A stretch of 64,000 bases of DNA from Colocasia esculenta (GCA_014218235.1 CM024760.1:68574961-68638960), one strand, 5' to 3'. Shown: positions 42,533 to 55,437, numbered from the stretch's first letter. Numbers and translations are program-made. The notes: generated by a model from the letters alone, not told the origin.

Positions 42533-45500
42533 TGTAGCAACCTAGATTTTTTGAAAAACAAAAATTTAATAATAATAAAAATAAAAGCAATTAGAAAATT
42601 GAATAAAAGAAAATTAAATAAAACCCATTAAATGAAAAGAAGTAATGGGCTTTATTAAATAGACCCATTAGAAATTAGTGGGCCAAAATAGAGATTTTTA
42701 AAAGAGAAATAATAGGAAAATACCCTAAATTCGTAACTAAATTATTACTTAAATAGAAAAGGGGTATTTAATGTTTTAAATAAGAAGTTTGAGTTGGATT
42801 TGAATTCCTAACCCTACCCTAGTTGCTTGGACACAAATCTAGCTCCCATCCTAACCCAATTAGAAGTTATCATGCTTAGAAAGAGGAGAGAAATAGGAAA
42901 TCCTAAAATTTAATAGCAATTAGAGTCCTATTAGAAAATACAAACCCAAGAGACATAAATACTCTCTTAAAACTCCATAGCTGGCCCTAGCTCATTGCCA
43001 AGGGTTTTTGGACTAGGAGGAGAGGCCAAGGAAGAGGAGAATTCGTGGGGAGAAGAACCTCTGAAAGCACTCAACCCCGTTCTTCAAGTTCTAGCCCTAG
43101 AAGAGGAAAATGATCAAAGGTAGGCATTCTCACGAGCAAAATTAAATCAATTACGTCTGTAGGTTGATCTAAACCTCAGGATTCAAAGCCCTCTTGTCTC
43201 ATATTTTTCCATCGAGCAAATCTTTTGTTCTTAATTTTCAAAGTTCTGTGAACTTCATGACCACGAACCCTCTTCTTAAATTCATATCTTCATGCATACT
43301 CGCCCTCATGCCATGAGATTTTTACTGAAAGAACTGATGGATGTTAGGCGTCTTTTTCCCTTGAAAGCCCTAATTTTTATCAACCCTATGTCTTGAATTA
43401 ATTCTTTTACCCTAAATGTGTAGTGTTCCATGTTCTATGTGAAGTGTCATGATTAAACCATGCTGAAACCATGTCTATTTTCAAATTCCTATTTATTGTA
43501 AGTACCCCTGTGAGTCAAGATCAATTCGCAACTAGTTTCATGATTTTTCATCTCATGTACAAATAGATATGATTTTCAGAATCACCCTATGTGAAAATAG
43601 GGTAATTCAGGTCTGCAATCCAATGCATTATCCTCTCCCTGTCAGACTCGGGCGCTGACCCTATGAACAGGACGGCCCGATAGGCGTGTTCACTGGGCCA
43701 TCGCGACAGAGCCTTCCGTCGTGATCTGATTGTGACAGGGCCTGTCCTCGCGATTTGGCTGCCTAATCTGTTGAGCCCATCGTGACCCTCAAGCAACCCC
43801 ATCGCGATCAGCCTGCCTGAACGGACAAGGCCGTCGCGACCTGTACAAGAGCCTGTCGCGTTCTGTCTGAACCCCATCGCGACCCTTACAAGGGTGTGTC
43901 GCGTTCTGGCTTTTTGCATAAAAACCCTCAATTTTTGATGCTCTGAATCTCTACAGTGTTTGTACACTTTGTAAACAGTCATACACACAGAAAATTACAC
44001 TTGTCATAAATCAAATATTTATGTGTGATAAAATACATACACATGATCTTTCTCTATCTACAATTTCTCTTAAACACATGCACACACTTGAACCATCCAA
44101 TTATGGCTTAACTTGGTATGAAATTATCTCATAATAAATCTGGTAATTTTTGTAATTAATTAGTCATTTTTTAAATAGACTTGTCTACATTTTCTCGCGT
44201 TGTTTTGGGAATACTGTTATCGACGCTCCACTGTTCTAGAATTCCTCTAGAATGTCGAGCACTTGTTTCTATATACACACTATCTCTTTATATGGACAAA
44301 CTCTTCATCAGATACTCCTTTTGCCGGACTAGTGAGTCTTTGTTCAAGGCCTTCGTAAGTCTCCTCTGTCCATGGATTCCTACATAGTCGACGAGCCGGT
44401 TGTACCCTAACACCTATTACACCCTTTAGGGATCAATATTGTCCAAACGGCTATTAGATGATCGCTCTTATCTTGAATCACGCTGGACCTCTAGACCTGT
44501 GCTTAACATGGCCAGTGGTAGGGTCGTAAGTTCCACCTAACTGCCAACACCATGTGCGCGTGTTGTGCAACTTTTACTATCACCTGTTTACTCGACGTGT
44601 TACGTGCAATGTCCACTAGCTCTCATCTATACTTTACTCGCTCGTCCATTCAAGTTCACTCTACTATCTCGTCTATTCATCTAGTGCTCTCATCTATTTC
44701 TGGGTACTCTATATTGGCCATTGACTGATTGTCTAAAGATAAACAATATAACCAATGCCTTGCAATATATAAAGGGCCTGATCTGGTCCTAGGATGTGCG
44801 CCCGAAAGTGCTAGTGCCCTTGGGAGTTAAATGACCAGAGTGTTTGGCATTACACTCGAGTGCTATCTATCTCGACTATCTAAATGACAATCAAAAGTGC
44901 TATGTTCTCTCGTTGTCTACATGACAAACAAAGTGCTATACTATACTCGTTGTCCTATTGCTATACTTTGTGCAATTTGTGCTATGGCCATCCTGATATT
45001 TTGTTCTATACTCGACACTTGTGCTATATTTGGAAGTTGTGCTATTTCGTTCACGTGCTATCATGCTATCTCTCACGTTACTTGACTCGCTCGCTCTATC
45101 ATTAGTTACTCTGCCTTTTAATGGATTAATTATTTAAAGCCTGCTTGACTATTGAGATTTAAGTCCTACTGGCCGTTATCGCTCACCCTGCGTTATTTGT
45201 CGTTGTGTTCTCAGGTGAGTCTGAGGATGAACCATACACCCAAGAGGATGGGAACGGGCAGGAGTGATGTTATGAGCACCCTAGTGTCTTAGTCCTATGT
45301 TAGAGTTATAGTAGTTAAGTTAGTAGTTTATGTTTAGTCTTTTACTTTTATTTCAATGTATTTGGGCCGTACAGAATGGCTCTGATATTAGTGGTTGTAA
45401 CTAGACATTGAAAAGTTATAAATGAGAAGAGTTTTCTTTAGTATTATTTATTGTGCAATGGTTTGATGTCTAGTACTTCTCTGTACCCGCTTACTTGCAA

Positions 45501-45538
45501 CTGCCTCGCGTTCCGATATTTCGCGTCGGGGCGTGACA
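42533..45538. mobile_element. E7: probable solo LTR of a gypsy element
   Basis: This 3006-bp block begins TGTAGCAACC and ends GGGGCGTGACA (TG...CA). It has no coding region, and gypsy-tail DNA lies on both sides. The flanks AGTAA and AGAAA are a near-match, as for an old 5-bp duplication. Ends and length suit a Del/Tekay-type gypsy LTR. The short open stretches inside match nothing I know. A CG-rich patch (about 43640-43910) repeats CGCGACC/TCGCG motifs. A solo LTR would arise by recombination between two LTRs; an unrelated insertion is possible. Confidence 0.6.
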
Positions 45539-45607
45539 AGAAAAGTAGGGTCTCTTCACACACCACACGATGTTGGAGTATTGACCATTAGTTGGAATAT
45601 CATAAGT
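45539..45607 (+). other. E5 downstream region, second piece, with left duplication of E8
   Basis: 69 bp between E7 and E8. Its last five bases, TAAGT (45603-45607), match 54882-54886. Confidence 0.6.
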
Positions 45608-48600
45608 TGTAACGTCCCGCGTTTTCCGTATCCCTGTGGATCCAGGTTTAGCGGGTTTGGTGGCCAATGTGAGGCCCATTAGTGTTGTGTGTTTCTTATT
45701 AGATCCTTACCGGGCTTGGTTATGGGTCTGTGTTGGTGTTCAGTACGCTGGACATCAACAGTGGGTTGGCGTCCAGGTGGGTGACGTCGACTTTGTGTTG
45801 ACGGCCATGGGTTTCCGTTAACATGGTTTTAGCGTCCATCGATGTGGACGTCTAGCGTGATGAACTTGGCGGCCAAAGATGTGGACGCCTAGTTGGGGAG
45901 GTTTGGTTAGCGGCGCAGAGGTTGACGTTAACCTGTGGCGCCTGTGTTTTTAGGGCTGACCCGAGCCATGTTCTTTCCCCACCCTCTCCTCTCCACTTCG
46001 CCCACCATCACCCTTGAGCTTCTTCACGAGTTCCGATGGTTGGCGGGAGCACGTGGGAAGGCTGTGGTGCGCGTGGTAGCGGCAAATCGGGCGGAGAATG
46101 ACGAATTGGAGCGCGGTGTTCGCGGGGCGTTCCTCGGGTTTCGACATGATTCAAGGTTCTTCGGAAGTTCAATTGCATTTTTGAGGTAGGGACTGGACCC
46201 TTGGATTCCTCATGATTGATTGGTTGTGGTTTGTTTGTATAGATTGCATGTTAATTGAGTTTTTGGGATTAAGGGTTCTTCATGTTGGGGAATTGGGTGG
46301 TTTGATCGATCCAAGTATAGGATCTTGCTTCTCTGGTTTAATTATGGTATATACATCTAAGGGGGAGTGTTTCCCTTGTTTCTCTATTGTATTTATGCTA
46401 GATTGCCCGTGCAATCAGTCTAGGGCCATTTTGTGTGTTCTGGCGGGTTCTGTAGTGATGATCTTGGCGTCAACATCGGTTGACGCAGAGTTCTTCAGTT
46501 GGAGATTAATGGCTAGGTATCTAGCCGTTGATTGGGAGTAAACGGCCAAGTGGTGGTCGCTTACTTAGTGTTGACGGCAAGGGACATTGTCGTCTATATC
46601 CTTTAGACGGCAATCGATGTTGTCGCTAATGTGTGCATGCGTCAGCACTATCTGTTTTACGTGTTTATGTGTGCATGGCGATGACCAGTGTGAGCCAGTG
46701 CACTTGTTACGCTCTTAGAGCATACTGCTCATGTAATGGGCATGTTTACGTGAATGATGTGTGTTGTACGTAGTGGTTTAAGTATGTGTTTATTGCCCAT
46801 GTGTTGGACATCTTGTTTACATAGATAATATGTGATATATTCATCGTGAGGTATTCTGCACGTGATATCTTCGAGGTTTGGATGCCATGTATATGGTTTG
46901 TGTGTTCATGGCATACCATGCGTTATTGTGATTAATAATTAGTGAGGTTAGTCTGCGTGTTGTGGCGATGAGGTTCACGTCTGAACCTAGCCTTGATCTT
47001 CTAGGATCATTTATAGATTATTCTGGATGGATAATTAGTAAAGTGTAAGTATGATTATTATGTAAATATTGTGGTCAGTGTTTAATGTGACCTCTACTGT
47101 CACAAGATGTTCAATGATAGGCCAAGTATGATTGGCTATCATGGTTTATATGTGTGTTTGTATGAATTAGCTTGGAGGTCACTGTGTGACCAATGACAAA
47201 CTGCGGTGTTATCTTTAATATGGTTAGTATATGTAGTTGTGCAAGTTAGCTTGTGAGTCACAAGGTGACTAGGACAAGCTATCCTTAATGGTAATTTGTG
47301 TATCATGAACGATAATAGAAAATGTTTATGTATATATCGTGGTTTGAGCTTGCCGAGTATGGTGGTCTGGCGCCTATTCCGGAATGCCTCTCTAGTCGGG
47401 TACCCCAGGTTCTTTGTGAGCCAGGCACATTGTGTTTGTTGTGCTCGGGGTTTTGTCCCGATACTTGTGTTGTACCGTTGAGGTCTGTGTCGTCTTCCTG
47501 GACACCCTCACTCCTGTGTTTGAGTTGTACGTCCGGCTGAGGGAAAGACGGCAGTGGGACAGCGACTTCCCAGAGCTTGTTCTTGTGTCGCTTATAGTGC
47601 GCTCGTAGTTGGGGGTACGGACACCAGTAGACGTCACTGGTCCCCAGCTTGTCCCTTTTTCCAGTGCCTCACTTTACGGTGCTCCGGCCAGAGAATATAG
47701 AGGTGCCAGGCATGGACCTGCAGTTATGTGTCTGCAGGTGTGGTGTTGGTTGGTCTCCACAGTTGTTTGACTTCTTTCTTGTGGAGCGGCAGTTGGACCT
47801 TTCGTCCGTGACTGCGAGGCTGAGAGGTTGTTCTTTGTTGTGTTGTCCGGGTTGGATATTGGCCTGATCAACCAATAGTCTGTTCCCGTGTGCTGGCGTC
47901 GTTCCTTTCCGACTCGTGCTTTGCTACTTGTCGTGGTTTGTGAGTTTGTGACACGTAGTCGAGGTTTGACTCGTTTGAGGTGTGCCCTGGTGTTGGCACA
48001 GTTGTGACTTCGATTGTAGCTTGTGGTGTGCCCGAGTGGTGGCACAATTTTGGTTATGGTTGGTGAGTGTTAACTCACTAAATGTGGTTTAGTTTGCTAT
48101 AGTGTGCCCGGTTGCGGCACTGGTTTACTTGTGGTTTCCGTGCTGGTGCCTTGTGGTAATAGGTACCTGTACCCTGTATGGGTAATGGTTTGAGGTGGTA
48201 TGTCATATACCAGTCTTTCTGGTGTTGACATGGAACTGTGTTTCTTGGAGGTCGTGTGGTGTGACCTTCCACTCAATGTGTTTTACTTTCCTCGGGTAAA
48301 CTACCGTATATAGTTTTTATAAGTGATGGATTGGCCTGCTGTAGCTGATCATGTCACTTGGTGTGTGTGGTTATTGTCATATTGTGGTTTGGGCATAAAA
48401 GACCAACTTTTGGTTAGTAGTCCTATTACCCAGGTACTTGAGATTTGCTTGTGAAGCTTATAGCCAAGGCAGTGGTTTGCTTGTGCGGCTTATAGCTTAA
48501 ATGATTGGTTGTGACTGTAATGCGCCTGTGAGGCTTGCAGCCTAGGCATTTCAGTTGTTGAGCGGACTAGCCTGTAGTTCCTCTTTCTTTAAAAGGAATA

Positions 48601-49125
48601 TGCTTTTGTTTATCAATTACTGTTTAAGCTGTTATTTAAATATAAATGTTGTGAGCATGAAATGGTTTGGCTATTGGTGTTGCCAGTGAGACCCATTGGG
48701 GTTGAGGTGTCCGTGGTTACGGTGTTGTTTTGGTAGCCCCTACTGAGCCAGTGACTTGTTGAGGCTCACTCCCCTATAGTTCTTTTCAGGGCTTGCCGAG
48801 TGTTTGGCTTGCAGTGGCGTTGTGTCAGACTTGTACCACCAGCAGTTGTGTAGTAGTTAGTGTTATGTGAGCTTGTGCTCCCTCGGGGTATGCCGCTGGT
48901 AGTTGTACTTTTTAATTGGACATGTATTAATGTAATGGGACAGTTGTAAATTGCTATATGCAGGTATGAGCACATGTACTTTCTTGTGTCTTATACTGTT
49001 GTGGTTTGTCTTTTATATTCTTGTTGGATACTTGTGTGAGTTACCCCTTGCAAGACTTCGGTCCGTTCGCAGGAGGCGGATCTGGATATGAAGCCTTAAT
49101 GGGCATAAATACCCAGTCCGTCACA
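45608..49125 (+). repeat. E8 5' LTR
   Basis: 3518 bp, TGTAACGTCCC to CCGTCACA. The plus strand is rich in G and T. Three short repeats of GTGTGCCC with a GGCAC end (about 47975-48125) and repeated TTGACG boxes are visible. It is very similar to 51360-54881. Confidence 0.95.
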
Positions 49126-49127
49126 GT

Positions 49128-49139
49128 TGGTATCAGAGC
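49128..49139 (+). promoter_or_regulatory. E8 primer binding site (initiator Met-tRNA)
   Basis: TGGTATCAGAGC lies two bases after the 5' LTR and is a full match to the usual plant initiator-tRNA site. Confidence 0.93.
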
Positions 49140-51327
49140 AATGTCCAGTTAGAATATGAAAAGACATTGAAGTTACAATGTCCCAATACATGAATTAATG
49201 TCCACTGCTGGTAGTAAGTCTGCGGTTTTGTGTTGGTTAAAGTGATATTTGTTTAATTTTTTGTTTTGTAAAATGTGTTTTTGAGTTGAGAATTTGGCAG
49301 TTGTTAGCAGTTGTTGAAAGTTGTTGTGATTGGAGGTGGTATAATCTGTGTGATTACACTAGTGTGTTAATTTGTGATAGAATGATTTGGTTGTTAAAGA
49401 TTTGCAGTTAAAGGAATTGAGGAGATTAATGAATTTGGATATGGAATTCAGTAAGTAAGTTACAATGAGATGCAGGGTTAGCAGAGATAGGTATATGGTA
49501 ACGAGATGATGAGGAACAGCTCAGGGTGTGTCCAAAAATGATTAAATGTGCAAATTATAGTTAAGAACCTCAGCAATGGTATTGTGGCATTAGAGATCTG
49601 AGTCAGATGATAACAAGAAAAAGTGTGGATGAGAATGTGATTAGTGTTATGAAAAGTCTGGCATGATTAAGTAAAGCAGATCAGCTTTAAAAGAGGTACT
49701 GGTACATAGAAGAATAGTGATAATTAAGTGTACCTGAGATTGGAAATTTGAGAAAAGCATTGTTATGAATAGTGATGGTAATATGAAGTTTGATATGAGG
49801 ATTTGTATAAATATGTACAGAAAGGATCATTGAATAAAGAAAGAGAGAAAAGAAGAATCAGTATGCAATGTGATTTTCTGGAAAATTGCACAAGAGAAAT
49901 ATTTAGTTGATGAATGACAGGTTATGAAGAATTCTTCAGAGAAAGTTAGTAAAGATGGCTGTGCTAAAGATAAGAGCAGTGAAAGTTAGTAACTGTGAGT
50001 AGTTCGAGGAAAATCAAAATTAAAGTTAAGTATGTTAGAATGAGTTCAAGGCAAATGAAATAGAATGGAAAGAAGTGCATTAATGGAGAAGCAGTTAATA
50101 AATATTAAGTTGAGAAAAACAGCAAGACAGACTGTAATATTTATGTTATTTGAGAAAAGAGCATATAATGGAATGAGGGAAGCAGCCAGAGCAAGTTGTT
50201 ATATTTAAAGAAATTGGTCTTTAAATTTGAGTTTTTGTTGTATTCTAAAGAAGAGATATGGATCAGAGAAAGAAAGAATTTAGCAAATGATGAAGTGAAT
50301 AAAATCAGATGAGTCAGGAAATGTCAATCAGAATTTGCAAATCAGTGCAAAGAAATGATTCAGTTAAACAGAAGTGAACTGTTATTAAGGTATTTCAGGG
50401 TTTAATGTTGGAGTAGATTGATTAAGTAATATTTGGAAAGTTTATGCCCCAGAATTATGAGATTAGCCAGAGAATGTCAGTAAAGCAATAAAGGTATATG
50501 AAGAATAAAGCATGTTAATAGCAGTTTGGCAGGTCAGAAATTGCAGTAATTTCTTCAGTATGAATTAATTGAATAAGATGATTTGAGAAGCAGTTAAAGT
50601 TAGAAATGAATTTAGTTAAAGCTAGATGGAAATAATTGAAAATAATAATGAGATCAGAAATTGTGGCATATTTTGCAAGCGTTCAGTGTGATTAGAGTAG
50701 CACAGCGGAAGCGGAAAAAGAAAGATTTAATATCCACAGATTGTTCAAGGTTTGCTGGGATAAGAAGGAAGTGTAAAATTTTGCGCAGCGGAATAAAGGA
50801 ATAGAGTTTATTATGGTTTTTAATCAGTGATGACTTGAAACGGTATGAGCAGAATAATATGAAAAGGACAGGAAATTCAAAGATGGTAATTGGTTTTCTT
50901 TAAAGAGATGACAGTTGCGAATGTAAATGCAGATGAGGCAAAATAACAGCAAGCAATGATAAATAGAAAAAGGAAATGGCGGCATGAAAGAATATTACAG
51001 TATAAGATATTCAAGGAAGATAAAGTGGTCCCGAAAGAAATGTTGCAAACACAGTCAGAAAAATGTGAAAGTAGGTTCAGTCCAAGGAGATAAAGCACCA
51101 TTGGCAAGGTAGAATCGTCTACAATTGAAAAGTAAGGAAAGGCAATGGAATTGACAGAACAGAGTAATTGTGAAATGAATTGAAAGAAAAGAAAAGAACA
51201 AAGCAAGAATGGAAATAGTTAGATGAATTGAAAGGCTGATGCAGAGAAAGAGTATCCTTCTTGTTCTGTGTACGATTTTATTTCTTTTAAAGTAATAATC
51301 TGGTTTGTTGTGATTTGTTTTATATGT

Positions 51328-51359
51328 CGAGGACGACATTTCTTTTTAGGTGATAATAA
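51328..51359 (+). promoter_or_regulatory. E8 pre-LTR motif, weak polypurine tract
   Basis: TCGAGGACGAC is followed by TTTCTTTTTAGG and a short TGATAATAA run before the LTR. Chromoviruses of the Del/Tekay type have a similar GAGGACGAA box before their purine tract; the tract itself is poor here. Confidence 0.55.
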
Positions 51360-54300
51360 TATAATGTCGCGCGTTTTCCGGATCCCTGTGGATCCAGGTT
51401 TAGCGGGTTTAGTGGCCAATGTGAGGCCTATTAGTGTTGTGTGTTTCTTATTAGATCCTTACCGGGCTTGGTTATGGGTCTGTGTTGGTGTTCAGTATGC
51501 TGGACATCAACAGTGGGTTGGCGTCCAAGTGGGTGACGTCGACTTTGTGTTGACGGCCATGGGTTGCCTTTAACATGGTTTTAGCGTCCATCGATGTGGA
51601 CGTCTAGCGTGATGAACTTGGCGGCCAAAGATGTGGACGCCTAGTTGGGGCGGTTTGGTTAGCGGCGCAGAGGTTGACGTTAACCTGTGGCGCCTGTGTC
51701 TTTAGGGCTGACCCGAGCCCTGTTCTTTCCCCACTCTCTCCTCTCCACTTCGCCCACCTTCATCCTTGAGCTTCTTCACGAGTTCCGATGGTTGGCGGGA
51801 GCACGTGGGAAGGCTGTGGTGCTCGTGGTTGCGGCAAATCGGGCGGGGAATGACGAATTGGAGCACGGTGTTCGCGGGGCGTTCCTCGGGTTTCGGCATG
51901 ATTCAAGGTTCTTCGGAAGTTCAATTGCGTTTCTGAGGTAGGGACTGGACCGTTGGATTCCTCATGATTGATTGGTTGTGGTTTGTTTGTATATATTGCA
52001 TGTTAATTGAGTTTTTGGGATTAAGGGTTCTTCATGTTGGGGAATTGGGTGGTTTGATCGATCCAAGTATAGGATCTTGCTTCTCTGGTTTAATTATGGT
52101 ATATACATCTAAGGGGGAGTGTTTCCCCTTGTTTCTCTATTGTATTTATGGCTAGATTGCCCGTGCAATCAGTCTAGGGCCATTTTGTGTGTTCTGGCGG
52201 GTTCTGCAGTGAAGATCTTGGCGTCAACATCGGTTGACGCAGAGTTCTTCAGTTGGAGATTAACGGCTAGGTATCTAGCCATTGATTGTGAGTAAACGGC
52301 CAAGTGGTGTTCACTTACTTGGTGTTGACAGCAAGAGGCATTGTCGTCTATATCCTTTAGACGGCAATCGATGTTGTCGCTAATGTGTGCATGCGTCAGC
52401 ACTATCTGTTTTACGTGTTTGTGTGTGCATGACGATGACCAGTGTGAGCCAGTGCACTTGATACGCTCTTAGAGCATACTGCTCATGTAATGGGCATGTT
52501 TACGTGAATGATGTGTGTTGTACATAGTGGTTTAAGTATGTGTTTATTGCCCATGTGTTGGACATCTTGTTTACATAGATAATATGTGATATATTCATCG
52601 TGAGGTATTGTACACGTGATATCTTCGAGGTTTGGATGTCATGTATATGGTTTGTGTGTTCATGGCATACCATGCGTTATTGTGATTAATAATTAGTGAG
52701 GTTAGTCTGCGTGTTGTGGCGATGGGGTTCACGTCTGAACCTAGCCTTGATCTTCTAGGATCTCTTATAGATTATTCTGGATGGATAATTAGTAAAGTGT
52801 AAGTATGATTATTATGTAAATATTGTGGTCAGTGTTTAATGTAACCTCTACTGTCACAAGATGTTCAATGATAGGCCAAGTATGATTGGCTATCGTGGTT
52901 TATATGTGTGTTTGTATGAATTAGCTTGGAGGTCACTGTGTGACCAATGACAAACTGCGGTGTTATCTTTAATCTGGTTAGTATATGTAGTTGTGCAAGT
53001 TAGCTTGTGAGTCACAAGGTGACTAGGACAAGCTATCCTTAATGGTAATTTGTGTATCGTGAACGATAATAGAAAATGTTTATGTATATATCGTGGTTTG
53101 AGCTTGCCGAGTATGGTGGTCCGGCGCCTATTCCGGAATGCCTCTCTAGTCGGGTACCCCAGGTTCTTTGTGAGCCAGGCACGTTGTGTTTGTTGTGCTC
53201 GGGGTTTTGTCCCAGTACTTGTGTTGTACCGTTGAGGTCTGTGTCGTCTTCCTGGACACCCTCACTCCTATGTTTGAGTTGTACGTCCAGCTGAGGGAAA
53301 GACGGCAGTGGGACAGTGACTTCCCAGAGTTTGTTCTTGTGTCGCTTGTAACGCGCTCGTAGTTGGGGGTACGGACACCAGTAGATGTCACTGGTCCCCA
53401 GCTAGTCCTGTTTTCCAGTGCCTCACTTTAGGGTGCTCCGGCCAGAGACTCTAGAGGTGCCAGGTATGGACCTGCAGTTGTGTGTCTGCAGGTGTGGTGT
53501 TGGTTGGTCTCCACAGTTGTTTGACTTCTTTCTTATGGAGCGGCAGTTGGATCTTTCGTCCGTGACTGCGAGGCTGAGAGGTTGTTCTTGTGTTGTGTTG
53601 TCCGGGTTGGATATTGGCCTGATCAGCCAATAGACTGTTCCCGTTTGGTGGTGTCGTTCCTTTCCGACTCGTGCTTTGCTACTTGTCGTGGTTTGTGAGT
53701 TTGTGACTCGTAGTCGAGGTTTGACTCGTTTGAGGTGTGCCCTGGTGTTGGCACAGTTGTGACTATGATTGTAGCTTGTGGTGTGCCCGAGTGGTGGCAC
53801 AGTTTTGGTTATGGTTGGTGAGTGTTAACTCACTAAATGTGGTTTAGTTTGCTATAGTGTGCCCGGTTGCGACACTAGTTTACTTGTGGTTTCCGTGCTG
53901 GTGCCTTGTGGTAATAGGTACCTGTACCCTGTATGGGTAATGGTTTGAGGTGGTATGTCATATACCAGTCTTTCTGGTGTTGACATGGAACTGTGTTTCT
54001 TGGAGGTCGTGTGGTGTGACCTTCCACTCAATGTGTTTTACTTTCCTCGGGTAAACTACCGTATATAGTTTTTATGAGTTATGGATTGGCCTGCTGTAGC
54101 CGATCATGTCACTTGGTGTGTGTGGTTATTTTCATATTGTGGTTTGGCCATAAAGGACCAGCTTTTGGTTAGCAGTCCTATTACCCACGTACTTGAGATT
54201 TGCCTGTGTAGCTTATAGCCAAGGCAGTGGTTTGCTTGTGCGGCTTATAGCTTAAATGATTGGTTGTGACTGTAATGTGCCTGTGAGGCTTGCAGCCTAG

Positions 54301-54881
54301 GCATTTCAGTTGTTGAGCAGACTAGCCTGTAGTTCCTCTTTCTTTAAAAGGAATATGTTTTTGTTTATCAATTACTGTTTAAGCTGTTATTTAAATATAA
54401 ATGTTGTGAGCATGAAATGGTTTGGCTATTGGTGCTGCCATTGAGACCCATTGGGGTTGAGGTGTCCGTGGTTACGGTGTTGTTTTGGTAGCCCCTACTG
54501 AGCCAGTGACTTGTTGAGGCTCACTCCCCTACAGTTCTTTTCAGGGCTTGCCAAGTGTTTGGCTTGCAGCGGCGTTGTGTCAGACTTGTACCACTAGTAG
54601 TTGTTTAGTAGTTAGTGTTATGTGAGCTTGTGCTCCCTCGGGGTATGCCCCAAGTAGTTGTACTTTTTAATTGGACATGTATTAATGTAATGGGACAGTT
54701 GTAAATTGCTATATGCAGGTATGAGCACATGTACTTTCTTGTGTCTTATACTGTAGTGGTTTGTCTTTTATATTCTTGTTGGACACTTGTGTGAGTTATC
54801 CCTTGTGAGACTTCGGTCCGTTCGCGGGAGGCGGATCTGGATATGAAGCCTTAATGGGCATAAATACCCCGGTCCGTCACA
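51360..54881 (+). repeat. E8 3' LTR
   Basis: 3522 bp, partner of 45608-49125. Its first bases read TATAATGTCGC, so the TG start has mutated; its end, CCGTCACA, is followed by TAAGT. Confidence 0.94.
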
Positions 54882-55437
54882 TAAGTACTCTTGGATGTGT
54901 CTAATTAGGTCAATGTAACCTCTTTTCTCTGCTCAATCGGTGAAGTTTGGAAAAGGGGAAAACTACAAGTAGGGGACCACCCATTCTCACCTGAAAGACA
55001 AAGTCATATCAAACAAAGGCAATTCAAATGCAAGGGCAAAATGCCAAACCAAGCCTAAATGGCAAAGAAGAGCCAAAAGTTCAAAAAAGGGTAGCAAAAA
55101 GTACGTACCTAGAAAAAGGCTGACCAAATTAAGGAGGTAGCAAATAGTACGTGCCTCCACCAAGGAATCAAAATGAAAAGTACCCCTGAAAATAATTGAA
55201 AACTAAGTCTTTCAGTGTGAGATGTTGGTTTGGGAACAAAAAGTGGTTCGGACGAATCCTCACATGACTTACTATTTACTTCTTCCAACTCCTCCCTCTA
55301 GGGGCAATTTGAACTTGTAAGATCTTCCGTGGTGGAAAATATCAAGAAGGCTAGGGGCAGTCTCCAATGTCAAGGATATCATCCACAATCCCCCTTGCTT
55401 ATGGCCTCTATGATTAGGTGAATTATGAAGACCCTAT
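54882..55437 (+). other. Right duplication of E8 and third piece of the E5 tail
   Basis: About 550 bp without a gene. It contains two similar segments, GTAGCAAAAAGTACGTACC and GTAGCAAATAGTACGTGCC (about 55088-55165), and two CTAGGGGCA boxes (about 55300 and 55352) that could be purine-tract relics of the gypsy tail. It is cut at 55437 by E6. Confidence 0.5.

Larger units (their letters stand above)
49126..51359 (+). other. E8 internal region, non-coding, purine-rich
   Basis: 2234 bp starting with the primer site. No open frame resembles gag or pol. The plus strand is rich in A and G and very poor in C: 4 and 5 C per 60 bases in two rows I counted (50041 and 50641). The open stretch on the other strand (50877-51206) is explained by that composition. 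Confidence 0.85.
45608..54881 (+). mobile_element. E8: large non-autonomous LTR retrotransposon (LARD-like)
   Basis: Two LTRs of about 3.52 kb flank a 2.2-kb internal region with a primer site but no gag or pol that I can find. The exact 5-bp duplication TAAGT (45603-45607 and 54882-54886) shows that it moved as a unit of 9.3 kb. Just before the 3' LTR, TCGAGGACGAC and TTTCTTTTTAGG resemble the pre-LTR region of Del/Tekay chromoviruses, the likely source of enzymes. Short open frames in the LTRs repeat in both copies but show no known domain. Confidence 0.92.

Noticed and set aside
42960..43130. First exon of a host gene
   Set aside because: The GA-rich leader-like stretch inside E7 has no continuing open frame, and such leaders are common in gypsy LTRs.
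43587..43988. 133-codon minus-strand open frame in E7
   Set aside because: It covers the CG-rich patch, where stops are rare by composition; no domain seen.
45636..45821. Open frame in the E8 LTR (repeat at 51268-51573) as a gene
   Set aside because: It appears in both LTR copies only because they are duplicates; it has no known domain and ends differ through indels.
50877..51206. 109-codon minus-strand open frame in the E8 internal region
   Set aside because: It is a side effect of the purine-rich plus strand, which has few stop codons in reverse; the peptide is low in complexity.
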